50,115 nt of DNA, from IMG/VR virus record IMGVR_UViG_3300031673_000077, positions 1 through 50,115 of that record. One strand, written 5' to 3'. Made by a program: the position numbers and the translations under genes. Numbering within the stretch: position 1 is the first letter of the stretch; every line of letters begins with the position of its first letter. The notes below the pieces were generated by a model. It searched no databases and was not told the DNA's origin. It worked only from the letters and a program-made list of their open reading frames with translations. Of this stretch, positions 22,171-30,327 are shown piece by piece. This DNA comes from a virus.

Positions 22171-23853
22171 TCACAGGTCCTCCGGGAGCCGCCCGGCCCA
22201 CGCGCGGGCGACGTCGGGGGCGGCCGGGCCCACGGCGTCGGCGATCGCCGTGAGGACCTCCGAGCCCTCCGAGTAGTTCCAGCTCCCGTCGTCGCGGCGC
22301 GTCTGGATGCGCACCTTGACCGTCGTGCCGTCGGCCTGGCCGGGGAGGTCGTAGACGAGCCGGGCGTGGCCACTGCAGACGAACGACATGGCCTCGGTGA
22401 CGTCCGGCGTGTCAGTCGGCGGCGCTGCGCCGTTCACGGTGTAGGCGATGGCCCACTCGTCGGCGGCCATCGAGCCGGCGCCGCCGGCGGAGTCGTCGGC
22501 GTAGGGGTTGTACTGCGCGATCACGCGCACGACGCCCGAGGGCTGCAGGACGAGCTCCGCGAGGTAGGGCCCCTGCGGGGAGCTGAGCACCTCGGCACCA
22601 CCCGAGACCGTGAGGACCAGGTACGGCTCGCCGTTCGGGCCCACGGGGCGGAAGCCCGACTCGAGGACGCCGTTGAAGTAGGCCATGCTGAAGTAGTGAA
22701 CGCCGTCGCCGAGAACGATGTTCGGCGTGAAGGGCTCCGCCGACGACGACGCCCAGAGGTCGCCGGGGACAGCTTCGGGCGGCGAGCCGACGGCGTGATA
22801 CACCCGCCAGCCGTAGGGCTCGGCGCCGGCGCCGGGGAGGTAATTGAAGATGCGATACAGGCCGCGGAGCTCCTGATAGTGACTGGCGAAGGGCGACCGG
22901 TGCGTGCCTGTTACCTTGCTCTGTCTCCTCGGCGGAAGGCGGCGGCCGGCGAACACACTGCTGCCCAGGAATAGCGGGGGCCGGCAGCTTGGCCCGCCGA
23001 GCGTCTCAGGGCCGGGCCCGATGATTTGGCTGCGGCGGCGCGGAGGCAGGCGACAGCCGGCAAAGAGACGACTGCCCGAGAAGATCGCGGGGCGAATTAG
23101 CGGCCCGCCGAGTGTCTCAGGGCCGGGCCCGATGATTTGGCTGCGGCGGCGCGGAGGCAGGCGACAGCCGGCAAAGACCCGCGTCCTGCAAAACAGCAGC
23201 GGCGGCGAGTACGGCTCGGTGGGGGGCGAGAACGAGGTCGTCCACCGCGCGATGCCAGTAGAGACACGTACCTCGTCCAGCCAGCCGCGTAGGTACTCCG
23301 TGTAGTTAGTCCCGGCCAAAAACCAGGAGACCGCAGCCAGAGAGTCACTGTCAGGGGTGCCGCTGGATACGATATCAGTGCCATCGACGAAGATGTACCA
23401 GTCGCTTCCGTGCCGCACGATCGCGTGGTGATACCATGTGTCAGCGGCCGGGCTCCACGAGCCAGACACGTCTATCGCACCGGACCCGCCATCGCCGGTG
23501 ATCCTGAGAACACCGGCGGCCTGTTCCCACTGGCACTTGATGTAGTTCTCACCGCTAGCGTAGCCGCACCACAGACCCTGATCCGCCGCAACGTCTGCGA
23601 ATCGCACCCTGTAGTCCACCGTGACGTCGTCAGAGCCCCACTGCCAGTCGGTGTGGGTTGGCGTTTTTAGGAAGTCTCCGACGCCATCAAAGAGCGCGGA
23701 GCCGGTGCCAAATACCTGCTGTGCGGTGTCCACCTGGACGTCACCGAACACCTCTATGGCGTGCCCCGCTGGCGAGGCGTCCGGGAAGTCGGTGGACTCG
23801 TCGGCGCCATCGCAGTGCAGCAGTAGCCTGGTGTGGTAGTCGTTGCCGGCCAT
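22171..23853 (-). CDS. LamG-like lectin-domain adhesin with tandem repeat
   Basis: 560 residues. Residues 1-210 form a concanavalin/LamG-type jelly roll (LLLHCDGADESTDFPDAS, GDVQVDTAQQVFGTGSALFD, TWYHHAIVRHGSDWYIFVDG, RGWLDEVRVSTGIARW), a carbohydrate-binding fold common in phage tail proteins. Residues ~220-320 are a repeat of 37 residues (FAGCRLPPRRRSQIIGPGPE) in just over two copies. The C-terminus is beta-sandwich-like. Likely a receptor-binding or side-fibre protein. The basic Arg/Pro repeat is odd between lectin-like domains. Confidence 0.75.
   Translation of the reverse strand: MAGNDYHTRLLLHCDGADESTDFPDASPAGHAIEVFGDVQVDTAQQVFGTGSALFDGVGDFLKTPTHTDWQWGSDDVTVDYRVRFADVAADQGLWCGYASGENYIKCQWEQAAGVLRITGDGGSGAIDVSGSWSPAADTWYHHAIVRHGSDWYIFVDGTDIVSSGTPDSDSLAAVSWFLAGTNYTEYLRGWLDEVRVSTGIARWTTSFSPPTEPYSPPLLFCRTRVFAGCRLPPRRRSQIIGPGPETLGGPLIRPAIFSGSRLFAGCRLPPRRRSQIIGPGPETLGGPSCRPPLFLGSSVFAGRRLPPRRQSKVTGTHRSPFASHYQELRGLYRIFNYLPGAGAEPYGWRVYHAVGSPPEAVPGDLWASSSAEPFTPNIVLGDGVHYFSMAYFNGVLESGFRPVGPNGEPYLVLTVSGGAEVLSSPQGPYLAELVLQPSGVVRVIAQYNPYADDSAGGAGSMAADEWAIAYTVNGAAPPTDTPDVTEAMSFVCSGHARLVYDLPGQADGTTVKVRIQTRRDDGSWNYSEGSEVLTAIADAVGPAAPDVARAWAGRLPEDL
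23004..23178. repeat. 111-bp-period tandem repeat inside lectin gene
   Basis: A 64-base block is identical at 23004-23067 and 23115-23178, and a degenerate third copy precedes it near 22920-22960. The period is 111 bp, a multiple of three, so copy number can change without breaking the frame. Confidence 0.9.
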
Positions 23854-23867
23854 GTATCTCTCCGGCG

Positions 23868-24323
23868 CTACTCGACAAACGCCATGTACGCATCTACATT
23901 GACCACCGCTGCGCTTGTGCAGCGCAACCCCAAGCGATCACCGGCCCCGACGTGTATCGGCGCGAGGTCCGACGGCTGGAAGACAAACCCCGTCTGCGGG
24001 TGGACACGCCACGACCGCACGACCACTGTGCCTGTAGGCTCAGCACTGTCGATGTCGGATAGCGCCGTGGTGTCAAACGTGTCTCCGTCAGAGTCGTTCC
24101 CGCCGACGATCGTGAGCGCGTCGCCGCCCGTCCCGGCGTCGCTTTGACGTACCAGGTCTATCTCTACCGCTTCCTTGGTGTTGTCGGTGCCGTCGAAACC
24201 GACGCCGACCTCAGCGAGGTCGATGCCGTGATTCGCCGCCGCAACTATCTGCACGACCGTCTTCGGGGTCGCAGCAGCAAGGGCCATGTCCTGCTTCTGC
24301 GCGATTCCGTGCTTGCCTGCCAT
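23868..24323 (-). CDS. Tail-associated beta protein (151 aa)
   Basis: ATG 24323 with GGAAGGTTGGAC upstream. A short helical start (IAQKQDMALAAATPKTVVQI) leads to a beta-rich domain (VVRSWRVHPQTGFVFQPSDL, RLGLRCTSAAVVNVDAYMAF), consistent with a single-domain structural protein seen in several phage tail operons. Role unknown. Confidence 0.65.
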   Translation of the reverse strand: MAGKHGIAQKQDMALAAATPKTVVQIVAAANHGIDLAEVGVGFDGTDNTKEAVEIDLVRQSDAGTGGDALTIVGGNDSDGDTFDTTALSDIDSAEPTGTVVVRSWRVHPQTGFVFQPSDLAPIHVGAGDRLGLRCTSAAVVNVDAYMAFVE

Positions 24324-24349
24324 GTCCAACCTTCCTTTCCGTGCCCCGT

Positions 24350-25021
24350 TCAGGGGCTGTAGCTCGTGAACGAATCTGCCAGGTGCGTCAACACATCCGC
24401 GTCCGACTCGGACGCAGCCCCAATGGTACGTCGGACGTGTAAGGTCTTCGTGAGCCCCGCGCCGATGTATCCGAGGACCAGGCCGGTCCCTTCCGTCGTC
24501 GGGTTCACCCAGTCGGCCCCGTTGTCCGAGATCTCGATCCCGGACACCGCGGCGTCGATCCAGAACGTGACGTGGTGGACGCCCATCGGGCTGTCGTTCG
24601 CCACGGTAACGGTGTACGTCTCGACGTCGCCGGCGGAGGCCTCCGCCGCGGTGACGTCGTCGGAGGCGACCCCGTTGTTCCAGACGTCCTCCATGAGGAC
24701 GCGGTGCTCGGCGACGTCGGTCGGGAGGTACGTGAGGTCGACCGCGACTCGGACGTAGGCGTCCGGGTCGTCGCCGCCGGGCAGGACGAACGCACCGCCG
24801 GCGGAGACATCGACCCACGCGCCCCATGTAGCCGAGCCCGGCTCCTTCCAGGCGATTCGGGATGTGGCATCGGCGCGCAGGTAGCCGGTTCCAGGGCCGT
24901 TGCGGCCAGAGGCGAACGTGATCGCCACGCCGTCCAGCGTCTCGACCGCGACGAGGTGCTCGACCTCGACGGAGGCGACCTCGATGCGGAGGGCGTCGGG
25001 GCCTGTCGCTACCTGAGGCAT
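24350..25021 (-). CDS. Tail structural protein (223 aa)
   Basis: ATG 25021 with TAGGAGTGAGCA upstream. Beta-sandwich-type sequence (ETYTVTVANDSPMGVHHVTF, GAGLTKTLHVRRTIG) with acidic loops. Probably a baseplate or fibre component, by order between the tape measure and the adhesin genes. No family named. Confidence 0.65.
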   Translation of the reverse strand: MPQVATGPDALRIEVASVEVEHLVAVETLDGVAITFASGRNGPGTGYLRADATSRIAWKEPGSATWGAWVDVSAGGAFVLPGGDDPDAYVRVAVDLTYLPTDVAEHRVLMEDVWNNGVASDDVTAAEASAGDVETYTVTVANDSPMGVHHVTFWIDAAVSGIEISDNGADWVNPTTEGTGLVLGYIGAGLTKTLHVRRTIGAASESDADVLTHLADSFTSYSP

Positions 25022-25030
25022 TGCTCACTC

Positions 25031-25582
25031 CTACGTTACGTCAAACGTCACCTTCTGCGTCACGGCCGAATAGGCGATCGAGAACGCCGGGCTGTTGGGC
25101 CGGCGGACCACGGTCGCCGCGGCGATCTCCTTGAGCGTGCCCTCGTTCCCGGCGGCGTCCACCGCGACGACGCGCCAGGCGTAGCTCCCGAGGTCGGTGA
25201 GGCGAGCAGTCAGGAAGCCGTAGGCCCATGAACCGTCGTGGTTCACGACGCCGAGGTCCGTCCAGGCGCCGCCGTCGAGCTGCTGGCGGATGATGTAGTG
25301 GTCAATGTCCGAGTCGGCGGGGGCCGTCCACCAGATCGTCTTGCGCGCCGGCCAGCCGGCCGGGGCGTTGGCGATGGGGTCGTAGTCGGCGTCGGTCGTG
25401 TCCTGGCAGGTGATCTCGATCTCGTCGTCACCGTCCAGGACGATGCTGAACTCGGGGTCGCGTGTCACGCCGAGCCACGAGCCGTCGGCGTACCAGTGGT
25501 AGTAGGGGTCCTCGAGGTCGGACGCCACGGTGATGATCGTGACGCGGCCGTGGCGGACGGAGGACTCGGACGTGATCGCCAT
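25031..25582 (-). CDS. Fibronectin III-like tail protein (183 aa)
   Basis: ATG 25582 overlaps the TAA of the 37-residue gene. Residues ~80-165 follow FnIII strand patterns (IWWTAPADSDIDHYIIRQQL, GSYAWRVVAVDAAGNEG). Such domains decorate phage tails and may bind cell-surface sugars. The N-terminal ~75 residues are a second beta domain. Confidence 0.7.
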   Translation of the reverse strand: MAITSESSVRHGRVTIITVASDLEDPYYHWYADGSWLGVTRDPEFSIVLDGDDEIEITCQDTTDADYDPIANAPAGWPARKTIWWTAPADSDIDHYIIRQQLDGGAWTDLGVVNHDGSWAYGFLTARLTDLGSYAWRVVAVDAAGNEGTLKEIAAATVVRRPNSPAFSIAYSAVTQKVTFDVT

Positions 25583-25695
25583 TATGCCGAGCTCCTCTTC
25601 AGGCCCACGACACGGCCGCTCCGGCTCGCGAGTGAATCGCTCGCCTGCGCCGCGCTCGCTTCCCGCTCGCGCGGGGTCATGTTCGGTTCCAGCAT
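25582..25695 (-). CDS. Tiny coupled protein (37 aa)
   Basis: ATG 25695 overlaps the stop of the upstream gene and its TAA overlaps the next start; GAGGAGC precedes it. Product begins MLEPNMTPREREASAAQ. Overlaps on both sides make it a likely real gene although it is very short. Function unknown; similar minigenes occur between tail genes of other siphophages. Confidence 0.55.
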   Translation of the reverse strand: MLEPNMTPREREASAAQASDSLASRSGRVVGLKRSSA

Positions 25696-26087
25696 CACGT
25701 CGAGCTCCTCACGCCGTGGACTATCGCCACGCACTTGATCTTCGAGACTCCCGCGTCCAGGCGGCCCTCGCGGGACTCGACGACGATCGCCGGCCCGTCC
25801 GCGCGGCCGACGTAGCAGTTCGTGAACGCCGTGCCGTCGTCCGCGGTGATCGTCTGCGCGCCGGCGCCGGCCAGGGCGGCGAGGGCGGCGAGCCAGGTGG
25901 CGATGTTGGCCGACGTGTCGATGTGCGTGACGCGCACGGCGAACGGGCCGCCCTGATTATTCCAGTCGGAGCGGCCGCCGTGGCCGGCGACGCCGGGGCG
26001 GGTCCAGAACTCGACGCGGTAGCCGAGCTCGGGAGGGAGCGACGTAGAGTCCATGAAGTGGCAGGAGACGGCGCCGATCGAGGCCAT
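25695..26087 (-). CDS. Tail protein downstream of tape measure (130 aa)
   Basis: ATG 26087. Short beta/alpha protein (YRVEFWTRPGVAGHGGRSDW, ATWLAALAALAGAGAQTITA) that sits where the distal tail or tail-tube-capping protein is encoded in siphophages. Identity inferred from position only. Confidence 0.55.
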   Translation of the reverse strand: MASIGAVSCHFMDSTSLPPELGYRVEFWTRPGVAGHGGRSDWNNQGGPFAVRVTHIDTSANIATWLAALAALAGAGAQTITADDGTAFTNCYVGRADGPAIVVESREGRLDAGVSKIKCVAIVHGVRSST

Positions 26088-26096
26088 GGTCTCTTC

Positions 26097-27494
26097 CTAC
26101 CTGCTCACCTGACGACGCGGGAGGTCGCCGGTCTGGGTCTCAGGGGCGAGGCGGCCGCCGGAGACACCTTCCCGTAGGCCCTCGCGCACGCTCGACTTCA
26201 TGTCGTCGGCCCACTGCGTCGCGTTGCCCTCGTCCACGCCGAAGTGCGGATCGAGCCCGGTGAGGGCGTGTATCGCCCCGGCGCCCCATTCCGCACCCTT
26301 GCGCTCGATCCACCCGCGGCCCTTCTCGCGCCCCTTCGCAACAGCCTCTTCCGCCCTGGCCTGGTAGGTCAGCTCCTCGGGGTCCTCCTCCGCGAGGACC
26401 TTCCGAGCCTTCGCCCGGCGGAGCCGGCGGGCGGCGATGAAAGACGGGTCCGACTCGGCGGCGCCGAGGATCCCGGTCAGGATGTCGGCGCCCTCGGGGG
26501 CCGCACCGGCCTCCTGCATCTCGGCGAGGCGCCCCTGGATCGTCGGCAGGTTCTGCATGATCGCGCTGAGACCGGCGAGCGCCTCCTGTCGGCCGCCGAG
26601 CATCTTGATCTGCGACTTCGCGGACTTGCCCTCGAGCCGCTTCCAGAGGGCCTGCGCCCCGGCGAGCGTCCCCTCACCGCCGAAGCCCTTCTTGCCGATC
26701 GCCTTGTTCAGGGCGCCGACCCACGTCCCCGCCTCCTCGGCCGTCCCGGCGGGCGATGCCAGGACCGATATCAGGGCCATGAGCTCCTCGTCGCTGCCGC
26801 CGACGAGTCTGGAGGACGCCGCGGCGCGGCCGACCGCGGGGGCGAAGGCCTGCGCGGTCGTCTTCGAGGCGCGGGCGCCGGCAAAGAGCTTGTTCAGGAC
26901 CTCGCGGCTCGAGCCGGCCTCCTTGCCGCCGAACGCGGCCATCACCTGGTCGACCCCCTCGGCCATCGCCCTGGGGTCCGCGATCCCGAAGAGCGCCTGG
27001 AACGTCCCGATGTCCTTCTCGACGCTCAGGCTCTCGAGCGAGCGGAGGGTGAAGACGAGGTTCTTCGCCTCCTCCATGCTGCCGGCGCCGGCGCGGTACG
27101 CGCCGCGCGTCGCGCTGCCAAGCATCCGCATGTCGCCGGCGCCGGTGGCGATCTGGGCGAGGCTGCCGAGGGCGGTGCCCGCAGTCTCGGCCGAGCGGGC
27201 GCCGCGCTCGCGCTCGGCGTTCACGTCGGCGAGCGCCTTGCGGAGGACGCCGGCCGCGGCCGCGGCCAGGCCGAGCTTCGCAGCCCAGGCCGTGATCTGA
27301 CTCTGCGGGTGCCTGCCGAACGACGCCTCATTCGCGCCCAGGAAGGCGCGGCGCTGGTCCGCGGCATGGCGCTTCATTTTCTCGTTCGCGGCCTTGGCTC
27401 CCGCGACGGCCTTGGCCTCCAGGGCGGCCGCCTTGGCGTAGGCCTTCTCGAGGCCGGCCGTGCCGCCGCCGAGTTCGAGCTGACTGCCAGACAT
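26097..27494 (-). CDS. Tape measure protein
   Basis: 465 residues from ATG 27494 with GAGGAG upstream. Almost wholly helical, Ala-rich, with a membrane-like segment (WAAKLGLAAAAAGVLR) and a central TMP-type region (LVFTLRSLESLSVEKDIGTF, EELMALISVLASPAGTAEEA). It follows the chaperone frameshift pair as expected. Its length predicts a fairly short tail for a siphovirus. The C-terminal region is charged and may be released or bind the tip. Confidence 0.75.
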   Translation of the reverse strand: MSGSQLELGGGTAGLEKAYAKAAALEAKAVAGAKAANEKMKRHAADQRRAFLGANEASFGRHPQSQITAWAAKLGLAAAAAGVLRKALADVNAERERGARSAETAGTALGSLAQIATGAGDMRMLGSATRGAYRAGAGSMEEAKNLVFTLRSLESLSVEKDIGTFQALFGIADPRAMAEGVDQVMAAFGGKEAGSSREVLNKLFAGARASKTTAQAFAPAVGRAAASSRLVGGSDEELMALISVLASPAGTAEEAGTWVGALNKAIGKKGFGGEGTLAGAQALWKRLEGKSAKSQIKMLGGRQEALAGLSAIMQNLPTIQGRLAEMQEAGAAPEGADILTGILGAAESDPSFIAARRLRRAKARKVLAEEDPEELTYQARAEEAVAKGREKGRGWIERKGAEWGAGAIHALTGLDPHFGVDEGNATQWADDMKSSVREGLREGVSGGRLAPETQTGDLPRRQVSR

Positions 27495-27497
27495 GGG

Positions 27498-28327
27498 CTA
27501 CTCCTCGTCCGGTACATCGCACAGCGCCAGCAGATCGGCCATCGTCGGCCGGTAGTCGGGCGTCAGCCCTCTGCGCCAGGCGACGTGGACGCCTCGCCTG
27601 GCGCTCCGGCTTTTTTTGAGAGCGCCTCCAGCGACGGCATGTCCGTCAGGGCCGCGATCACGGGGAAGATGACCTCGCTGGTCAGGAGGCCGAGCGTGCC
27701 GACCTCCACCGCGCCGACGCGGTAGTTCGCCGCGAGCGCCACAACGCACATCTCACACTCCGCGGCCAGGTCGAAGTCGACCTCCGTCGCGCCGCCGGCC
27801 ATCGCGTCGAGCATCTGCTGGACGCGCACAACATGATCCCAGAGCGGGCGGTGCCTGGGGACGACCTCGCCCGACACCCAGCGGCCCTCGGCGTTCAGGC
27901 CGCGCGCGGCCGGGAGCGCGACGGACCACGTCGGCTCGCCACTGTCGTCGGGGCTCCAGCGCCGCGCCGCCGGGACCAGCCACAGCTTCCCATCGCCCAT
28001 CTCGACCAGGTGGCCGGCGAGCTGCTTGACACGAGCCAGGTCCTGGGGGCCCGGAGGGTGCGCGGTCTCGAACCCGACCCAGTAGCCAGGGCCCTCGTAG
28101 CCCGGCACGAGGACGGGGGCCCGCTGCCACGTCTGCCGGTCGGGGTCGAGGACGTAGTTGGTCCCCCAGCCGACGACGAAGCCCGGCTCGTTGAACGGGG
28201 GGCAGCCCGTCACCTGGTTGCACTGGGGATGGGCCTCGGTCGCGTGCGCCGCGCCGGCGGCGCGGAGACCATCGAGGGCCTGCGCCGGCGACCGCGCCGC
28301 CGGCACGAAGTAAAGGAACGCGCCCAC
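27498..28327 (-). CDS. Tail assembly chaperone, -1 frameshift product (GT-like)
   Basis: Reading of 27563-28327 followed by a -1 slip at 27611-27617 and 37 residues of the -1 frame to the TAG at 27498, giving about 276 residues. The extension (SRSARRGVHVAWRRGLTPD then YRPTMADLLALCDVPDEE) looks like protein and ends 4 nt before the tape-measure ATG. In lambda the GT fusion recruits tail tube to tape measure. The shift is inferred from the slip site and position. Confidence 0.65.
27563..28327 (-). CDS. Tail assembly chaperone, unshifted product (G-like)
   Basis: 254 residues from GTG 28327 with GGAGGTGAGAC upstream. The N-terminal ~130 residues (GAFLYFVPAARSPAQALDG, VVGWGTNYVLDPDRQTW) look like a separate domain; the C-terminal ~120 (DHVVRVQQMLDAMAGGATEV, IAALTDMPSLEALSKK) fits a chaperone of lambda G type. 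It is longer than usual, so it may be a fusion. Confidence 0.6.
   Translation of the reverse strand: MGAFLYFVPAARSPAQALDGLRAAGAAHATEAHPQCNQVTGCPPFNEPGFVVGWGTNYVLDPDRQTWQRAPVLVPGYEGPGYWVGFETAHPPGPQDLARVKQLAGHLVEMGDGKLWLVPAARRWSPDDSGEPTWSVALPAARGLNAEGRWVSGEVVPRHRPLWDHVVRVQQMLDAMAGGATEVDFDLAAECEMCVVALAANYRVGAVEVGTLGLLTSEVIFPVIAALTDMPSLEALSKKAGAPGEASTSPGAEG
27611..27617 (-). promoter_or_regulatory. Slippery heptamer A AAA AAA
   Basis: Seven A on the minus strand read TCA-AAA-AAA-GCC in frame, a canonical X-XXY-YYZ site for -1 slippage. It lies 16 codons before the zero-frame stop and upstream of the tape measure, exactly where tail chaperone frameshifts occur. Confidence 0.7.
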
Positions 28328-28356
28328 GTCTCACCTCCACTGTCGCGCCGAGCCGC

Positions 28357-28770
28357 CTACACGTGCGCGATCCCGGTGACGTTGATATCGAGCTCGATGC
28401 CGTCGGCGTCGTTGCCGACACCCAGGATCGTGACGTAGTCGTCCGTCGTCAGGTCGCTCTCGACCGCGATCTTGCCGGCGTTCCCGGAGACGACGTAGGT
28501 CTGCCCCTGCGCGACGGAGGCCCCGGCCCCGATCGTGAGCGTTCCGGCCGACTGGTAGGCGCCGATCTGGCCCGCGGCGCCGCCGCAGAGCATGATGCCG
28601 ACGGCCGCGGCCGAGGCCGCGGCGTCGGCGTCGGTCTTCCAGAGCCTGCTGTCCGCCGCCTTCAGGTAGACCAGGTCCCCGGCGACGAGCGTCTCGCCGA
28701 GGGTCCCCGGCGTGTGGCTCGAGCCGGCGCCCGGCTGCACCTGTGCGGCCGTGATTGTCAGGTCTGCCAT
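28357..28770 (-). CDS. DUF2190-like decoration or tail surface protein
   Basis: 137 residues from ATG 28770 (GAGGGAGGACC upstream). A compact beta protein with ETLVAGDLVYLKAADSRLWK and AQGQTYVVSGNAGKIAVES, resembling head-decoration (DUF2190/gpD-like) trimers. It occurs between tail tube and chaperone rather than with the head genes, so it may decorate the tail tube. Another DUF2190-like gene is at 34084-34830. Confidence 0.6.
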   Translation of the reverse strand: MADLTITAAQVQPGAGSSHTPGTLGETLVAGDLVYLKAADSRLWKTDADAAASAAAVGIMLCGGAAGQIGAYQSAGTLTIGAGASVAQGQTYVVSGNAGKIAVESDLTTDDYVTILGVGNDADGIELDINVTGIAHV

Positions 28771-28800
28771 TGCAGGTCCTCCCTCTCGTTTTCTCTATCG

Positions 28801-29661
28801 CTACGAGCCGACTATCAGGATGGCGTTCGCGCCTTCCTTTCGCACGCGGCACTGCAGGGCGACACCGTCGGCGCCCAGGTCCTGCACGGTGACGAACGCC
28901 TTCGTGGCGGTGAGCGACTTGTTCCCGGCGCCGGCCCACCCGCCGCCCGTCAGGCTCTTCTTCAGCAGGTTCACGACGACGGGAAGCTCGGCGCCGACCA
29001 GGCGCGCGTCGGAGACCTCGCCCAGGTCGCGGCAGCGGAGCGTGATCGAGGCCTGGCGCGGTTCGACCAGGTGGGCGATCGTCGGGTAGACGTGGTGCGA
29101 CTCCTTCAGCACCTCGACCTGGTTGCCGGTGTCGATCGACATGTCGAGGACCTGGCCCAGGGGGACGCCGCCGACGAGGCAGGTGCCCAGGCCGAAGACC
29201 TCCGTCACGGCCGGCGTGCCGGCGAGGAGCGTCGTCCCCGAGGCCAGCGGGTGCGTCGTCCCGTTGGCCGAGTAGCAGTGGCCGACGTAGTCGATCTGCG
29301 CGTTGCCGTCGGCCGAGCAGCGGATGCCCGTCGGCACGACCAGGCACTTCGCGGCGGTGAGCTTCTCACCCGCGGTGTGAAACTTGCCGCCCACGGCCTT
29401 CTCGATCCAGGAGACGGCGAGGCCGGAGCTCACGTCCAGGCCGTCGATGCCCACGGCGGCGAGGGCCGTGCCCACCTTCAGCGTCGAGAAGGAGAGCGTG
29501 GGCTGCGCGCCCTTGAGGAGCGAGACCGTGACGTCGTGGCCGCCGAGCGGGGCCATCAGCTCGACGTCCGCGTTCGGGGCGCCGCGCGCGTCGATGACCT
29601 CGTCGATGAACGTGCCGTCGAGATCGACGGCGTATACCCTGAAGACTCCGTCGCCGGCCAT
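28801..29661 (-). CDS. Major tail (tube) protein
   Basis: 286 residues from ATG 29661 with GAAGGAGGAAG upstream. Beta-rich with DVTVSLLKGAQPTLSFSTL, PLGQVLDMSIDTGNQVEVL and a C-terminal VQDLGADGVALQCRVRKEGA, as expected of a tube subunit (two beta sheets and a helix). Position between the neck gene and the chaperones supports the call, although I see no single diagnostic motif. Confidence 0.6.
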   Translation of the reverse strand: MAGDGVFRVYAVDLDGTFIDEVIDARGAPNADVELMAPLGGHDVTVSLLKGAQPTLSFSTLKVGTALAAVGIDGLDVSSGLAVSWIEKAVGGKFHTAGEKLTAAKCLVVPTGIRCSADGNAQIDYVGHCYSANGTTHPLASGTTLLAGTPAVTEVFGLGTCLVGGVPLGQVLDMSIDTGNQVEVLKESHHVYPTIAHLVEPRQASITLRCRDLGEVSDARLVGAELPVVVNLLKKSLTGGGWAGAGNKSLTATKAFVTVQDLGADGVALQCRVRKEGANAILIVGS

Positions 29662-29676
29662 CGCTTCCTCCTTCTG

Positions 29677-30324
29677 CTAGGCCGCCCCCCTCGCGAGGGG
29701 GACCTTCTTCCTGCCCTGGAACCCGTTCAGCTCCGCGGCCAGGTACTCGTGGAACTTGGCCTCGAGTGCCTTCTTCTCGCGCGGAGACACCTTGCGGAGC
29801 TCGTCCTGCTGCTGCTGGCGGAGGCGGTGTGAGGGACGCGGCAGGCCGATCCGGACGCCGTCCTTCGTCGCCCGCACCGTCCAGCGGCCCGACGCCATCG
29901 TCTCCTTCCGCAGCGTCCCGGTCAGGACGAGCGGCAGGTCGGCGTCCTCGGACGGCTGCTTACCCTGCCGGTGGAGCTTGCGGAGCGTGTAGATCATCTT
30001 CTTCTCGGCCTTGGACAGAGCCGCGGAGAGCGCAACGTTGAGAAGCTTGCGCATGCTGGACGGCAAGGCCGAGAGGGCCATCTTGCCGAGGGCGGCCATC
30101 CGCACGACGAGCCACAGCGTCTGGACCTGCGACTTGTCGTAGTTCCGGCGCTTGTAGCCGTACTCGATAGCGGCGGCCCTGGTGAAGTGCTTGTGGAGCT
30201 TCTGCTGCAGCCACCACAGGCCTGCCTTCGCCCACGCCGCCTTGGAGGCGTTATTCTGGTCGCGCTTGGACATCGAGGCCCAGCCTTCGACTCGGATCTC
30301 CGTGAAGACGAGCGTGGGGAGCAT
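29677..30324 (-). CDS. Neck/tail-completion protein, HK97 gp10-like
   Basis: 215 residues from ATG 30324. Basic and helical with WLVVRMAALGKMALSALPSS and late LPLVLTGTLRKETMASG and VRIGLPRPSHRLR, similar in layout to minor tail or gp10-type connector proteins, where 'L..TG.L..S' is typical. Located between the neck fusion gene and the tail tube gene, as in other siphophages. Confidence 0.6.
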   Translation of the reverse strand: MLPTLVFTEIRVEGWASMSKRDQNNASKAAWAKAGLWWLQQKLHKHFTRAAAIEYGYKRRNYDKSQVQTLWLVVRMAALGKMALSALPSSMRKLLNVALSAALSKAEKKMIYTLRKLHRQGKQPSEDADLPLVLTGTLRKETMASGRWTVRATKDGVRIGLPRPSHRLRQQQQDELRKVSPREKKALEAKFHEYLAAELNGFQGRKKVPLARGAA

Positions 30325-30327
30325 CAG

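Noticed and set aside
23004-23178. CRISPR array
   Set aside because: The repeats are two long in-frame tandem copies with no variable spacers between them.
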